Shown in pieces: positions 7,553-14,930 of a stretch of DNA of 32,335 nt (its first letter is position 1; each line of letters starts with the position of its first letter). Source of the DNA: JBDUCV01 sp040003255 (GTDB taxonomy: Bacteria; Actinomycetota; Actinomycetes; Mycobacteriales; Jatrophihabitantaceae); contig JBDUCV010000023.1 of assembly GCA_040003255.1 (NCBI GenBank), positions 1 through 32,335 on the forward strand. The letters are read 5' to 3'. Made by a program: the position numbers and the translations under genes. The notes under the pieces are model-generated. The model saw only the letters and a program-made list of their open reading frames with translations. It had not been told where the DNA came from and ran no database searches.

Positions 7553-8385
7553 CCAGCCAGCTGACCACGGGCGCTTCGCGCCGGACGACGATCGCGGTGC
7601 CCGGTGGCCGACTAGCAGGGCTGCGGTCCGGCCGAACGGACGATCCAGCGGTACTGCTGGTGCCGGGGTACACCGGCAGCAAGGAAGACTTCGGGCCGAT
7701 CATGTCGGCGCTGGCCGGGGCCGAGCTGCAGGCGATCGCCATCGACCAGCGCGGTCAGTACGAGTCCGCGGGACCAGCCGAGCCGGCCGCATACACCCCG
7801 AACGAGATGGCTGTCGATCTGCTCGCCATCGCCGACGAGGTCGGCCGCCCGGTGCACCTCGTCGGGCACTCCTACGGCGGTCTGGTGTCCCGCGCGGCGG
7901 TAATCGCCGAGCCCACGGCATTCCGGTCATTGACGCTGATGAGCTCGGGCCCGGCAGCGATCGGTGGCCGACGCCGGGTGATCATCGACCAGCTGCGTCC
8001 GCTGCTGCCGGCTGGACTAGGGCCGGTCTACGACGCGATGCAGGCCGCCTATGCGGGCTCGCCGGGCTATGTCGTCCCCCCGGCACCGGTGGCGCAGTTC
8101 CTGCGCGCACGCTTTCTGCTCGGATCGCCCGCGATGCTCGAAGGCATGGGCGACGCGCTCGTCGACGAGCCCGACCGGGTCGCCGAGCTGGCGGCGACCG
8201 CAGTGCCGACGCTCGTGCTGACCGGCGCTGACGACGACGCCTGGCCGCCGCACGTGCAAGCCGACATGGCCCGCCGGCTGGGCGCCCGGTACCAGGTGAT
8301 CGCCGGGGCGCGGCACTCCCCCGCGGTTGAAAATCCCGCCGGCACCGCGCAGGCCTTGATCGACTTCTGGCGGGACGTGCCCTAG
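7549..8385 (+). CDS. Alpha/beta-fold hydrolase
   Basis: A 278-residue cytosolic alpha/beta hydrolase. It shows the oxyanion region LLVPGYTGSKEDF (36-48), the nucleophile elbow GHSYGG with Ser108, the acid in VLTGADDDAWPP (Asp228 or a neighbour) and His256 in GARHSP. This is a complete catalytic triad. The substrate cannot be read from the sequence; esterase, lipase or C-C hydrolase are all possible. The ATG overlaps the propeller gene's stop by four bases, so it is translated in the same operon. The MpaB-type oxygenase gene follows four bases after its stop. Confidence 0.88.
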   Translation: MTSQLTTGASRRTTIAVPGGRLAGLRSGRTDDPAVLLVPGYTGSKEDFGPIMSALAGAELQAIAIDQRGQYESAGPAEPAAYTPNEMAVDLLAIADEVGRPVHLVGHSYGGLVSRAAVIAEPTAFRSLTLMSSGPAAIGGRRRVIIDQLRPLLPAGLGPVYDAMQAAYAGSPGYVVPPAPVAQFLRARFLLGSPAMLEGMGDALVDEPDRVAELAATAVPTLVLTGADDDAWPPHVQADMARRLGARYQVIAGARHSPAVENPAGTAQALIDFWRDVP

Positions 8386-8389
8386 TCGT

Positions 8390-9187
8390 GTGACCCTTGA
8401 CCAAATGAGCGACCTCGGTTACTTCGGTCCTGGCAGCGTCACCTGGCGCGTACACGCCGAGCCGCTCGCCATGGTCGGTGGCCTGCGAGCCCTGCTGTTG
8501 CAAGCGCTGCACCCCGAAGCGATGCGACTGCTGCACGAGCGCTCGAGTTACCAAGACGATCCGTGGGCCCGGCTGATTCGCACCGCTGAGTTCGTCGCAA
8601 CCCTCACCTTCGGCACCACTGCCGACGTCGACGCGGCCGCCGCACATGTGCGCGCTGTCCATGCACGACTGGGCATCGACGACCCCGACCAGCTGGCCTG
8701 GGTGCATGCCTGCGAGGTGGACTCGTTCCTGCTCACTGCCCAGCGCTCGGGAGTGGCGCTCGGACCAGGTGACGCCGACCGCTATGTGCGCGAACAGATC
8801 CGGTCGGCGACCCTCGTCGGCGTGCCCGACGAACTCGTCCCACGTCGCGTCAGCGAACTCGAGAATTACTTCGGCCGGATCCGGCCGTCATTGGCGCTCA
8901 CCCGCGAAGCGTTCGACGCAGCGCGGCACATCGTCGTCCCGCCGATGCCCGTTCCGCGGCCGTGGTATCTGCCCGCCCGGGTCGGCTGGTCGGCCATATC
9001 GTCGTTGGCGATCGGACTACTGCCCGGTTGGGCGCGCCGGATGTACCGGCTTCCGCCGCTGCCGGGCAGCGCGCTCACCACCACCGCGTCGCTGCATGCG
9101 CTTCGCCGGGCGAGCTCGGTGCTGCCGCGGCGTTGGCGCGAGGGTCCGCACTACCGCGCCGCGCAGGAACGGGAGCTGGCCGGATAG
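8390..9187 (+). CDS. Oxygenase MpaB family protein (DUF2236)
   Basis: A 265-residue protein of the DUF2236/MpaB family, which includes fungal MpaB oxygenase and, more distantly, latex-clearing protein, a haem enzyme. Hallmarks are GPGSVTWRVHAEP (13-25), LLLQALHPEAM (36-45, His41), DPWARLIRTAEF (57-68), HVRAVHARLG (86-95) and LAWVHACEVDSF (102-113). Histidines 41 and 106 are candidate haem or metal ligands. GTG 8390 is the first start; ATG 8405, five codons in, is equally possible. Placement four bases after the hydrolase gene suggests co-expression and perhaps successive steps on one substrate, which is inference. Confidence 0.85.
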   Translation: MTLDQMSDLGYFGPGSVTWRVHAEPLAMVGGLRALLLQALHPEAMRLLHERSSYQDDPWARLIRTAEFVATLTFGTTADVDAAAAHVRAVHARLGIDDPDQLAWVHACEVDSFLLTAQRSGVALGPGDADRYVREQIRSATLVGVPDELVPRRVSELENYFGRIRPSLALTREAFDAARHIVVPPMPVPRPWYLPARVGWSAISSLAIGLLPGWARRMYRLPPLPGSALTTTASLHALRRASSVLPRRWREGPHYRAAQERELAG

Positions 9188-9222
9188 TTGCGCGCATCGC
9201 CAAGTCGGCGTCTGATGGCGGG

Positions 9223-9690
9223 ATGACGGTGCGCTCGGCACCCGCGCCCCGACGGCTCGGCGTCGTGCTTGCCGGCGCGGTCGTCGGCTGCGGGCTGCTC
9301 GCCGGGTCACAGGCGGTTGCCTCGCCCCTCGACCCGTTCGTCCTCGCCACTGCGCACGCGGGTCACGCGGTGTCGGCCATCGTTGATTTCGGTGCGTCAC
9401 CCTTGGGGCCGACGTCGCACGAACTGGTCGTCGGCCTGCCCGGTAGCACCGACGAGATCGACGACGACGCGCAGCTGCCCCCGACGGCGATCCTGCGCCA
9501 GGCGAACCAGGTCGACGCCGCGCAGACGGCGGGGCCGACATCGCTCGCCGCACGATTCACGCCCGACCGCGCGGGTGACTACCCGGTGTTCGTGTTCGCG
9601 TCGGGCGAAATGGGATGCGCGACGGCCAACATGGTCGACGAGACCATCGGGTTCACGATCACCCAGGTCGGTCTGGTCCGGGTTCGCTGA
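9223..9690 (+). CDS. Small secreted protein of unknown function
   Basis: A 155-residue protein starting at ATG 9223, with a basic N-terminus, a hydrophobic stretch (LGVVLAGAVVGCGLLAG) and a likely signal peptidase site after AVAS, near residue 34. The mature part is mostly beta-strand-like (SHELVVGLPG, DYPVFVFASGEMGC), with one Cys pair at most. I do not recognise the family. There is no ribosome-binding site; TCTGAT (9211-9216) lies six bases before the ATG, so a leaderless start is possible. It is 35 bases after the MpaB gene and convergent with the RecB-like gene. Confidence 0.65.
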   Translation: MTVRSAPAPRRLGVVLAGAVVGCGLLAGSQAVASPLDPFVLATAHAGHAVSAIVDFGASPLGPTSHELVVGLPGSTDEIDDDAQLPPTAILRQANQVDAAQTAGPTSLAARFTPDRAGDYPVFVFASGEMGCATANMVDETIGFTITQVGLVRVR

Positions 9691-9691
9691 C

Positions 9692-9707
9692 GGCCGGACG
9701 TCCGGCC
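9692..9707. terminator. 16-base perfect palindrome between convergent genes, possible bidirectional terminator
   Basis: GGCCGGACGTCCGGCC fills most of the 21-base gap between two converging stop codons. It can form a GC-only hairpin of up to six pairs on either strand. There is no U-tract, so termination strength is uncertain. A protein-binding site is the alternative. Confidence 0.45.
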
Positions 9708-9711
9708 TTCG

Positions 9712-10581
9712 TCACCCGCGCTCGTCCACGGTCGCCAATCCGGCCCAGGACTCGACGTCGGGCGCGGCAGCGCGGCCCTCGGGGCAATGCCGGCGAAAGT
9801 CACACCAGCGGCAGCCCGGCCCGGGCGCCGGCGGGAACACCTCGTCGCGGGCGGCGCCCGCAGCCAGGGTATCGGTGGCCGCCACGATGTCAGCCGCGGT
9901 GGATTCGGCGCGGGTGACATGGCGGGCGAGTGACTCGTCGCTGTGTTCGTAGGACGCGATGGTCGCAGTCGGCAGGTGGTGCAGCTCGACCCGCCGGCAC
10001 TCGCGGCGCAAAGTACGGCCAGCCGCAAGCGCATAGAGCGCCAGCGGCTGTGAGCCACGGACGTCATCCAACCCGGGCGCAGTGCGCCCAGTCTTGTAAT
10101 CGACGATTACCAGCTCGCCGTCCCGGTCGTCGATCCGGTCGACCCGTCCGTTGAACGCCAGGGTCTGCGTCGTGGTCGCGACGGTGCGCTCGACGCCCAC
10201 CGGTTCGGTACTCGACTCGACGTCCGCCGCGAGGTAGTCCTCGACCCAGCGCCGGGCACGAGCGCGCCAGCTCGCGGATTGGTCCCGGTCGAGAAAGCCG
10301 TCGTGCTGCCAGTTGCGATCGACCAGCAGGCCGCCGTTCGCCGTAGTGCGGTCCCGGCGGGCGAGCTGCCACCAGCGGTGCAACGCCAGATGTACGACGG
10401 CGCCGAGCGTGTTGTGCGCCCACGGGGCGCCACGCGACGGGCTGGGCCGGTCCAGATAGGTCATCCGGTAGCGCCGTGGGCAATCGAACGAGGCGAGCCG
10501 CGACGGCGTGCAGAGGAAGAGCCGGCGCGGCATGGAACCGAGCGTCAACTGCTCGGGCCGCATCGTCGGCGGCTCAACCAC
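9712..10581 (-). CDS. RecB-like PD-(D/E)XK nuclease with iron-sulfur cluster motif (Rv2119-like)
   Basis: A 289-residue single-domain nuclease. The PD-(D/E)XK core reads NGRVDRID (Asp148), then ELVIVDYKTG (Asp161, Lys163), then QPLALY (Gln178, Tyr183). Cys34 near the N-terminus and Cys257, Cys260 and Cys266 (CRWCDFRRHC) at the C-terminus match the four-cysteine iron-sulfur arrangement of AddB- and Cas4-type nucleases. No helicase domain is attached and no cas genes are near. It probably acts on single-stranded DNA ends in repair, by family analogy. I use GTG 10581, eight bases after the upstream stop; ATG 10563 and ATG 10533 are alternatives, all lacking a good ribosome-binding site. Confidence 0.85.
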   Translation of the reverse strand: MVEPPTMRPEQLTLGSMPRRLFLCTPSRLASFDCPRRYRMTYLDRPSPSRGAPWAHNTLGAVVHLALHRWWQLARRDRTTANGGLLVDRNWQHDGFLDRDQSASWRARARRWVEDYLAADVESSTEPVGVERTVATTTQTLAFNGRVDRIDDRDGELVIVDYKTGRTAPGLDDVRGSQPLALYALAAGRTLRRECRRVELHHLPTATIASYEHSDESLARHVTRAESTAADIVAATDTLAAGAARDEVFPPAPGPGCRWCDFRRHCPEGRAAAPDVESWAGLATVDERG

Positions 10582-10589
10582 TACCGGCC

Positions 10590-11867
10590 CTACCAGCCTC
10601 CGTCACCACCACCGCCGCCGCCCCAGTCGCCGCCGCCGCCGCCGCCGCCCCAGTCGCCGCCGCCGCCCCAGTCGGTGCCACCACCACTACCGCCCCAGTC
10701 GCCGCCTTGTCCGCCGGAATCCTCGCCGGCCTCCCGGCCGGACTGGTAGCCCGAGTCGTATCCCGCGCCGTAGCCGCCGCCGCCGCCCCAGCCACCGAAT
10801 CCGCCGCTGAGCACACTGCCGATCAGCAACGTTTCCCAGAACGGAGTTGAGTACCAACCGCCGGGAACCCCGCGCCCTCCGCCGTAGTGGTACGGGGCGC
10901 CCGGGGTGTAGTCGGGGTACCCCTGGTAACGATTGCCCTGCACCTCGATCTGCTTGGCTTCGGTGAGCTGATCACCGTGCGGCTCGTCGATGGGCGGCAG
11001 TTCCGATCCCGGATCCAGGCCGAGCGCTTTGCGCGCGGTCTGCGCGGCGTAGAGGCCCTCTAGGACGGTGCGCCGGGCCTGCCCGAATTTCTCCACGCTG
11101 TCGGCGTCCGCGAGTTGTGACCCGGCGGAGGTGAACCGCTCGGATGCATCGGCCATCGCCTGACGCGCGGTCGCGTTGTCCTTCGTGTCGACCGTGTTCA
11201 CCTCGTTGGCGAGCCGGTCGTAGTACGGCATGACCTTCGCCCGGGCAGCCTCGAGTTCCCGCTTCTTCTTGCGCTTGCGGTAGAACGACAGGCCGCCGAT
11301 TCCCCCCGCACCGAGCACGCCGAGGCCGGCCAACCACGGCCACACGCTGCCGCCGGAACTCTTCGACCCGGAGTCGCCTGCACTACCGTTTCCCGAAGCG
11401 CAGGTCGGTCCGCCCTGTAGGTTGCTGGCGAACCCCTGCAGGGTGGCCGTCAAGTCTCCGCCGTTGCTGTTGAGCTGCGACTTGGTATCGGCGAACGCCT
11501 TCTCCAACTGGGTCTGCGCAAAGCCGCTGCAGTACACGCCCGACCGAGCGGTGCGCTTCGTTCCGACGATCACCGCCAGCGTGTTGTTTCGGCTCAGCGC
11601 TGATTGCAGCCGACGCAGTGCGTCATCGCCGTTCACATTGCTCGGGAAGACCGCGACCTTGACCGACGACCCCAACGCCCGCTCGACCGATGAGCGGTTG
11701 TTGACCTTGCCCTGGGCGGAGGAGTCGACGTAGAGCGGCCCGGACTTCAGCGCCTGAATAGCATCGTCCACTGTGTCGGCGGATGCCGCCGGGGCGAGCG
11801 CCAACCCACCTGCGAGCAGTGCCAGTGCGACCAGCACGGTCTTTCCCGCGAGCGGAAGTCGAGTCAT
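10590..11867 (-). CDS. Single-pass membrane protein, extracytoplasmic domain plus glycine-rich tail
   Basis: A 425-residue protein. It has a signal sequence (LVALALLAGGLALAPAASA, about 11-29), an extracytoplasmic domain of about 150 residues resembling DUF6676/TPM-type domains (AIQALKSGPLYVDSSAQ, VAVFPSNV), a linker rich in Ser and Gly, and a transmembrane helix (VWPWLAGLGVLGAGGIGGL) followed by KRKKKREL. A helical cytoplasmic part comes next, then a tail of Gly, Trp, Asp and Tyr (repeats such as GGDWGGGG). The tail accounts for the GCC/CCG tandem repeats at 10600-10800. ATG 11867 was chosen because the signal sequence starts there and TACCGT lies six bases upstream. The domain name is tentative and the role unknown. 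Confidence 0.75.
   Translation of the reverse strand: MTRLPLAGKTVLVALALLAGGLALAPAASADTVDDAIQALKSGPLYVDSSAQGKVNNRSSVERALGSSVKVAVFPSNVNGDDALRRLQSALSRNNTLAVIVGTKRTARSGVYCSGFAQTQLEKAFADTKSQLNSNGGDLTATLQGFASNLQGGPTCASGNGSAGDSGSKSSGGSVWPWLAGLGVLGAGGIGGLSFYRKRKKKRELEAARAKVMPYYDRLANEVNTVDTKDNATARQAMADASERFTSAGSQLADADSVEKFGQARRTVLEGLYAAQTARKALGLDPGSELPPIDEPHGDQLTEAKQIEVQGNRYQGYPDYTPGAPYHYGGGRGVPGGWYSTPFWETLLIGSVLSGGFGGWGGGGGYGAGYDSGYQSGREAGEDSGGQGGDWGGSGGGTDWGGGGDWGGGGGGGDWGGGGGGDGGW
10601..10800 (-). repeat. Low-complexity GC repeats encoding the glycine-rich tail
   Basis: Short imperfect repeats of the type CCGCCGCCGCCCCAGTC on the plus strand read as GGDWGGGG units in the membrane protein gene. 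Such tracts change length easily by replication slippage. Confidence 0.6.
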
Positions 11868-11873
11868 GCCGAC

Positions 11874-11879
11874 ACGGTA
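11874..11879 (-). promoter_or_regulatory. -10 element of a predicted leaderless promoter (glycine-rich membrane protein)
   Basis: TACCGT in the minus-strand sense is followed by six bases and then ATG 11867. It lies in the 28-base gap after the PHP gene, so this gene may be transcribed both from its own promoter and by read-through. Confidence 0.45.
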
Positions 11880-11895
11880 ATCCCTGGGAAAGTCA

Positions 11896-12753
11896 TCACG
11901 CCTCTTGGACGATCGGCGCACGGGCGGTGTTCCCCGCGATCAGGGCCTGGTACGCGGCCGGGTCGGTGGTGCAAGCGGCGAGCGGGGTGGCCTTGTTCGC
12001 CCCGTGGTAGTCCGACGAACCGGTGCCAACCAGCCCGAGTTCGGCTGCCAGCCCGCGCAGGTGTGCGCGGTCCTCCGCCGCGTGGTCAGGGTGGTCGACC
12101 TCGATCCCGACAAGCCCGGCATCAGCCAGGGCAGCGATCGCCTCGTCGCCGACGACCCTTCCGCGGCGGCGCGCCAGCGGATGCGCAAACACTGGCAGTC
12201 CGCCTGCGGCGCGTAGCAGGGCGATCGCCTGGAACACGTCGGTATCGCTCTTGGCCACGTAGTACTTCGACGTCGCGTTGAGCAGTTCGGCGAAGGCCTC
12301 GTCGATAGTGTCGACAACGCCATTCTCGACCAGCGTCCGGCCGATGTGCGGACGGCCGACCGGGCCGCCATTCGCTAGCTCCGACACCCTTGACCAGGTC
12401 ACCGGCACGCCGTCGCGGATGAGGTTGTCGACGATCGCTCGGCCTCGGCCGAGCCGGCTCGCGCGCAGCCGACTTCGCTCCGCTCGCAGCCCGGGGTGGT
12501 TTGGATCGAACAGGTAGCCCAGTAGGTGCAGGCTGATCGGCCGGGCGTCCCCGGTGTATACGCAGGACAGCTCGGTACCGGGCACGAGCGTCATCCCCGG
12601 TGGCAGTGCCGACGTTGCCTCGGCCCAGCCGGCGGTTGTGTCGTGATCGGTGATGGCTAGCACGTCGACGCCGACGGCGTGCGCCTTGGCGATGAGCTCG
12701 GCCGGTCGGTCAGTACCGTCGGACGCCGTTGAGTGGGTGTGCAAGTCGATCAC
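11896..12753 (-). CDS. PHP-domain phosphoesterase (TrpH/YciV, RNase AM-like)
   Basis: A 285-residue metal-dependent phosphoesterase of the PHP superfamily. The metal ligands are in DLHTHSTASDGT (His5, His7), ITDHDTT (Asp36-His37-Asp38), GTELS (Glu61), LHLLGY (His76), VFAHP and GSSDYHG near the C-terminus. E. coli YciV/TrpH, of the same architecture and size, acts on 3',5'-bisphosphonucleotides and trims RNA 5' ends; similar activity is inferred here. The frame extends upstream, but the family begins at IDLHTHS, so I chose GTG 12753; no strong ribosome-binding site is visible. It lies 25 bases after the PH-domain gene and is probably co-transcribed. Confidence 0.9.
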   Translation of the reverse strand: MIDLHTHSTASDGTDRPAELIAKAHAVGVDVLAITDHDTTAGWAEATSALPPGMTLVPGTELSCVYTGDARPISLHLLGYLFDPNHPGLRAERSRLRASRLGRGRAIVDNLIRDGVPVTWSRVSELANGGPVGRPHIGRTLVENGVVDTIDEAFAELLNATSKYYVAKSDTDVFQAIALLRAAGGLPVFAHPLARRRGRVVGDEAIAALADAGLVGIEVDHPDHAAEDRAHLRGLAAELGLVGTGSSDYHGANKATPLAACTTDPAAYQALIAGNTARAPIVQEA

Positions 12754-12778
12754 AAGTCCGAGCTTCGCACGACCCGGC

Positions 12779-13330
12779 TCAGCGCCTGCGGCGCACCACG
12801 GGCACCGGCTCGGTGTGGCGCATGTCCGGCAGATCATCGGGGTCGATGTCTACCCGGTTGCCGAAGAGTAGCGCCGACACCTGTTGGTAGCGCAGGTTCG
12901 GTTGAGGCAGAAAATCGACGCGGCTCAACGCCTGGCGCTGTCCGGCCGACTCGATTACGAACGCGCCGTAATCGAACGCTCGCCCGAACAGCGACTGCTC
13001 GTAGGTGAGATCGGTAACCTTGATCAGCGGCATGATCGCCACCCGCCGGGTGAGGATGCCGGAGATCAACAGCACCCGCCGGTCGGTGACCACGAACCGC
13101 TCCAAGGACCAGTCGCCAACCATCCAGGCGAACCAGCCCACGGTGATCAACAGGAACACCAGTGCGATTGTCCGCAGCAGCTCGACGCCGTTGAACACCC
13201 ACAGTGCGAAAAGCCCGACCGTCCAGAACAGCGCGAGTTTGGCCGCTGCTACCGCTAGCGCCGCGCCGTGCCGGCGAACGACGAAGATCGTCCGCTCGCT
13301 CGAGAGGAGGTAGCGCCGAAGGTTGGCCAC
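12779..13330 (-). CDS. PH domain-containing membrane protein (YdbS/YdbT-like)
   Basis: A 183-residue protein with two adjacent transmembrane helices (about 27-46 and 52-72). A bacterial PH domain follows: DRRVLLISGILTRRVAIMPLIKVTDLTYEQS and then DYGAFVIESAGQRQALSRVDFLP. The C-terminus is cytoplasmic and Arg-rich. These proteins are widespread in actinobacteria and their ligand is usually unknown. The GTG start at 13330 is one base beyond the stop of the upstream 55-residue gene, so translation is probably coupled; no independent ribosome-binding site is needed. The PHP phosphoesterase gene follows. Confidence 0.88.
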   Translation of the reverse strand: MANLRRYLLSSERTIFVVRRHGAALAVAAAKLALFWTVGLFALWVFNGVELLRTIALVFLLITVGWFAWMVGDWSLERFVVTDRRVLLISGILTRRVAIMPLIKVTDLTYEQSLFGRAFDYGAFVIESAGQRQALSRVDFLPQPNLRYQQVSALLFGNRVDIDPDDLPDMRHTEPVPVVRRRR

Positions 13331-13331
13331 C

Positions 13332-13499
13332 CTAGCCGTTACCCCCGAGCTGCGACAGGAACCGCCCGATGCTGTGCGCGACGTCGACCGTCACACTCCA
13401 CAGGCCGTGCGTGACGTTGGCGGCGTTGTCCGGCGAGGTCACGATAAAGAAAATCACGAACGCGACGCAGATGACGATCGTCAACTTCTTGAAATCCAC
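13332..13499 (-). CDS. 55-residue small membrane protein
   Basis: GTG 13499 is preceded by GGGAG at a good distance (minus-strand GGGAGATGAC). The peptide has a basic N-terminus (DFKKLT), one hydrophobic helix (IVICVAFVIFFIVTSP), then a polar segment with an amphipathic WSVTVDVAHSIGRFLSQL. It looks like the small actinobacterial membrane proteins found in front of PH-domain genes. It is coupled to the PH-domain gene (stop, one base, start). The function is unknown. The frame extends upstream without signs of coding. Confidence 0.72.
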   Translation of the reverse strand: MDFKKLTIVICVAFVIFFIVTSPDNAANVTHGLWSVTVDVAHSIGRFLSQLGGNG

Positions 13500-13611
13500 G
13501 TCATCTCCCGTTTGGGTTTCGCCCGCGTGTCTCCACATAGGTCGACGTATTACTACCGCAGAGTCTGCGCCACTTGGGCCAGCCGCGCCGCATATTTGCC
13601 ACACTGACGAG

Positions 13612-14016
13612 ATGACCAGCGAGCACGTAGCGTGCGCTGGAGGCATCGTGCTCGACGAAGCACGGCGGCTGTTGGTGGTGCGCCGCGCGCAACCGCCATC
13701 GCAGGGGTTGTGGTCAGTCCCAGGTGGCCGCTGCCTCATCGGGGAGCCAGCCGACGCCGCGTGCGTCCGGGAGGTCGCCGAGGAAACCGGGCTGACCGTT
13801 CGCGCTGTCGGCTTCGCCGGTCGGGTCGCCCGCGACGGCCCGGGTGGGGTCATCTACGACATCGACGACTTCGTGTGCGAGCCGACGGGCGGGACACTGC
13901 AGGCGGGCGACGACGCCTTGGCCGCCCGCTGGGTAACGCTCGCCGATCTGGACGCGCTGCCTCTCGTCGACGGGCTACGCGAGGCCCTCGCGGGCTGGGA
14001 CTGCCTACCTGGCTGA
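13612..14016 (+). CDS. Nudix hydrolase
   Basis: A 134-residue Nudix protein. The box fits G-x5-E-x7-REVAEETGL (residues about 41-63, including REVAEETGL), with the GGIVLDEARRLLVVRR strand before it. Members hydrolyse nucleoside diphosphates linked to another group, such as ADP-ribose or oxidised dNTPs; the substrate cannot be told. The start is ATG 13612 because the Nudix fold begins just after it; the open frame upstream is antisense to the small membrane gene. No clear ribosome-binding site is present; CACACT lies six bases upstream, a poor -10. Degenerate tandem repeats begin in its last codons. Confidence 0.9.
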   Translation: MTSEHVACAGGIVLDEARRLLVVRRAQPPSQGLWSVPGGRCLIGEPADAACVREVAEETGLTVRAVGFAGRVARDGPGGVIYDIDDFVCEPTGGTLQAGDDALAARWVTLADLDALPLVDGLREALAGWDCLPG

Positions 14017-14074
14017 GCTGCCTCGGCGGCTGGAGCTGCCCGCCTGGCTGAGCTGCTTGGCGGTTGGAGTTGCC
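13994..14074. repeat. Five degenerate ~17-base tandem repeats after the Nudix stop
   Basis: The core GGCTGAGCTGCC or a close variant recurs at 13994-14005, 14011-14022, 14028-14040, 14046-14057 and 14062-14074, spaced 16-18 bases. Two adjacent pairs also make a 34-35 base repeat. The first copy is inside the Nudix gene's last codons, the rest are non-coding and end about 40 bases before the deacetylase promoter. Confidence 0.65.
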
Positions 14075-14114
14075 TGACCCCGAGATCCGCCGCACCACCA
14101 CCGTGCGCGCGACT

Positions 14115-14120
14115 TAGGAT
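14115..14120 (+). promoter_or_regulatory. -10 element of a predicted leaderless promoter (polysaccharide deacetylase)
   Basis: TAGGAT is followed by exactly six bases and the GTG at 14127. No ribosome-binding site separates them. The -35 region shows no consensus. Confidence 0.55.
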
Positions 14121-14126
14121 CCCGCT

Positions 14127-14930
14127 GTGAACCGTCGCGCCTTCCTCCGCCGCTCCAGTCTGCTGACCGGCGGCGCGCTGGCGGGCGCGGGCGTGCTGGC
14201 GGGCGCCGCCGGATCAGCGGCCGCCGAGGAATATCGGGTGCACACCGACGTCGCAATGTCGGGCCTTGCGGTGGGCCCGGCCCGCCCAGCCGGCCTGCGC
14301 GGCACGTCGCTCACCTATCGCGTCGACACCGACGTGCCCATGGTGGCGTTGACTTTCGACGACGGCCCGTCGGAGCGCTTCACACCACGAGTGCTGGACA
14401 TTCTGGAGCGCGCCCGGGTCGTCGCGACCTTTTTCATGATCGGCTCGCATGCCTCGGCTCTTCCCGAGCTGGCCCGCCGCGTCGCCCAGCGGCACGAGAT
14501 CGGCAACCACACGGCGACGCATCCGGATCTCTCCCTCGCGCGCGCCGCCGAGGCTACTGCGCAGCTTGCACACGCCGCCGAGCAGATCCGGATTGCGACC
14601 GGTCGGGCGCCAACGGTCTTCCGGCCGCCGTACGGACGCTTCTCCGGCGCATCAGCGATGGTCGCCGCGGGCATGCAGTATCCGATCGTGCTCTGGGATC
14701 TGAAATTCGATGTGCGATCAACCGCCGGGTCGAACGTCGACCGGCTCGCAGCCGCCGCAGGGCCCGGCTCGATCATCCTCGGCCACGACGGCGGAACTCT
14801 CGACAACGACGTCGTCGCCCAGGCGTTGCCCGGGCTGATCGACCGGCTGCGGGCGCGCGGCCTGCGCTTCGCCACTGTCTCCGAGCTGCTCACCGCGCGA
14901 CCTGGCACCGCGGTGTCGAGCAGCGGATGA
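14127..14930 (+). CDS. Tat-exported polysaccharide deacetylase (NodB domain)
   Basis: A 267-residue carbohydrate esterase family 4 type enzyme that removes acetyl groups from N-acetylated sugars, probably in peptidoglycan or another wall glycan. The N-terminus has a twin-arginine motif (NRRAFLRRS) and a hydrophobic segment ending in AAA near residue 33, so Tat export is likely. NodB motifs: TFDDGP (76-81, catalytic and metal Asp), NHTATH (127-132, metal His), RPPYGR (166-171) and ILGHDGG with His220. All catalytic residues are present. The start is GTG 14127, apparently leaderless. It overlaps the following gene by four bases (ATGA) and heads a three-gene operon. Confidence 0.93.
   Translation: MNRRAFLRRSSLLTGGALAGAGVLAGAAGSAAAEEYRVHTDVAMSGLAVGPARPAGLRGTSLTYRVDTDVPMVALTFDDGPSERFTPRVLDILERARVVATFFMIGSHASALPELARRVAQRHEIGNHTATHPDLSLARAAEATAQLAHAAEQIRIATGRAPTVFRPPYGRFSGASAMVAAGMQYPIVLWDLKFDVRSTAGSNVDRLAAAAGPGSIILGHDGGTLDNDVVAQALPGLIDRLRARGLRFATVSELLTARPGTAVSSSG

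Noticed and set aside
10590..10800. PE_PGRS-type protein
   Set aside because: The glycine-rich tail is at the C-terminus of a signal-peptide and single-helix protein and has no PE domain; the repeats are GGDWGGGG, not GGAGGX.
13994..14074. CRISPR array
   Set aside because: The units are 16-18 bases, degenerate and contiguous, without unique spacers, and no cas gene is present. The RecB-like nuclease at 9712 resembles Cas4 only in its cluster motif.
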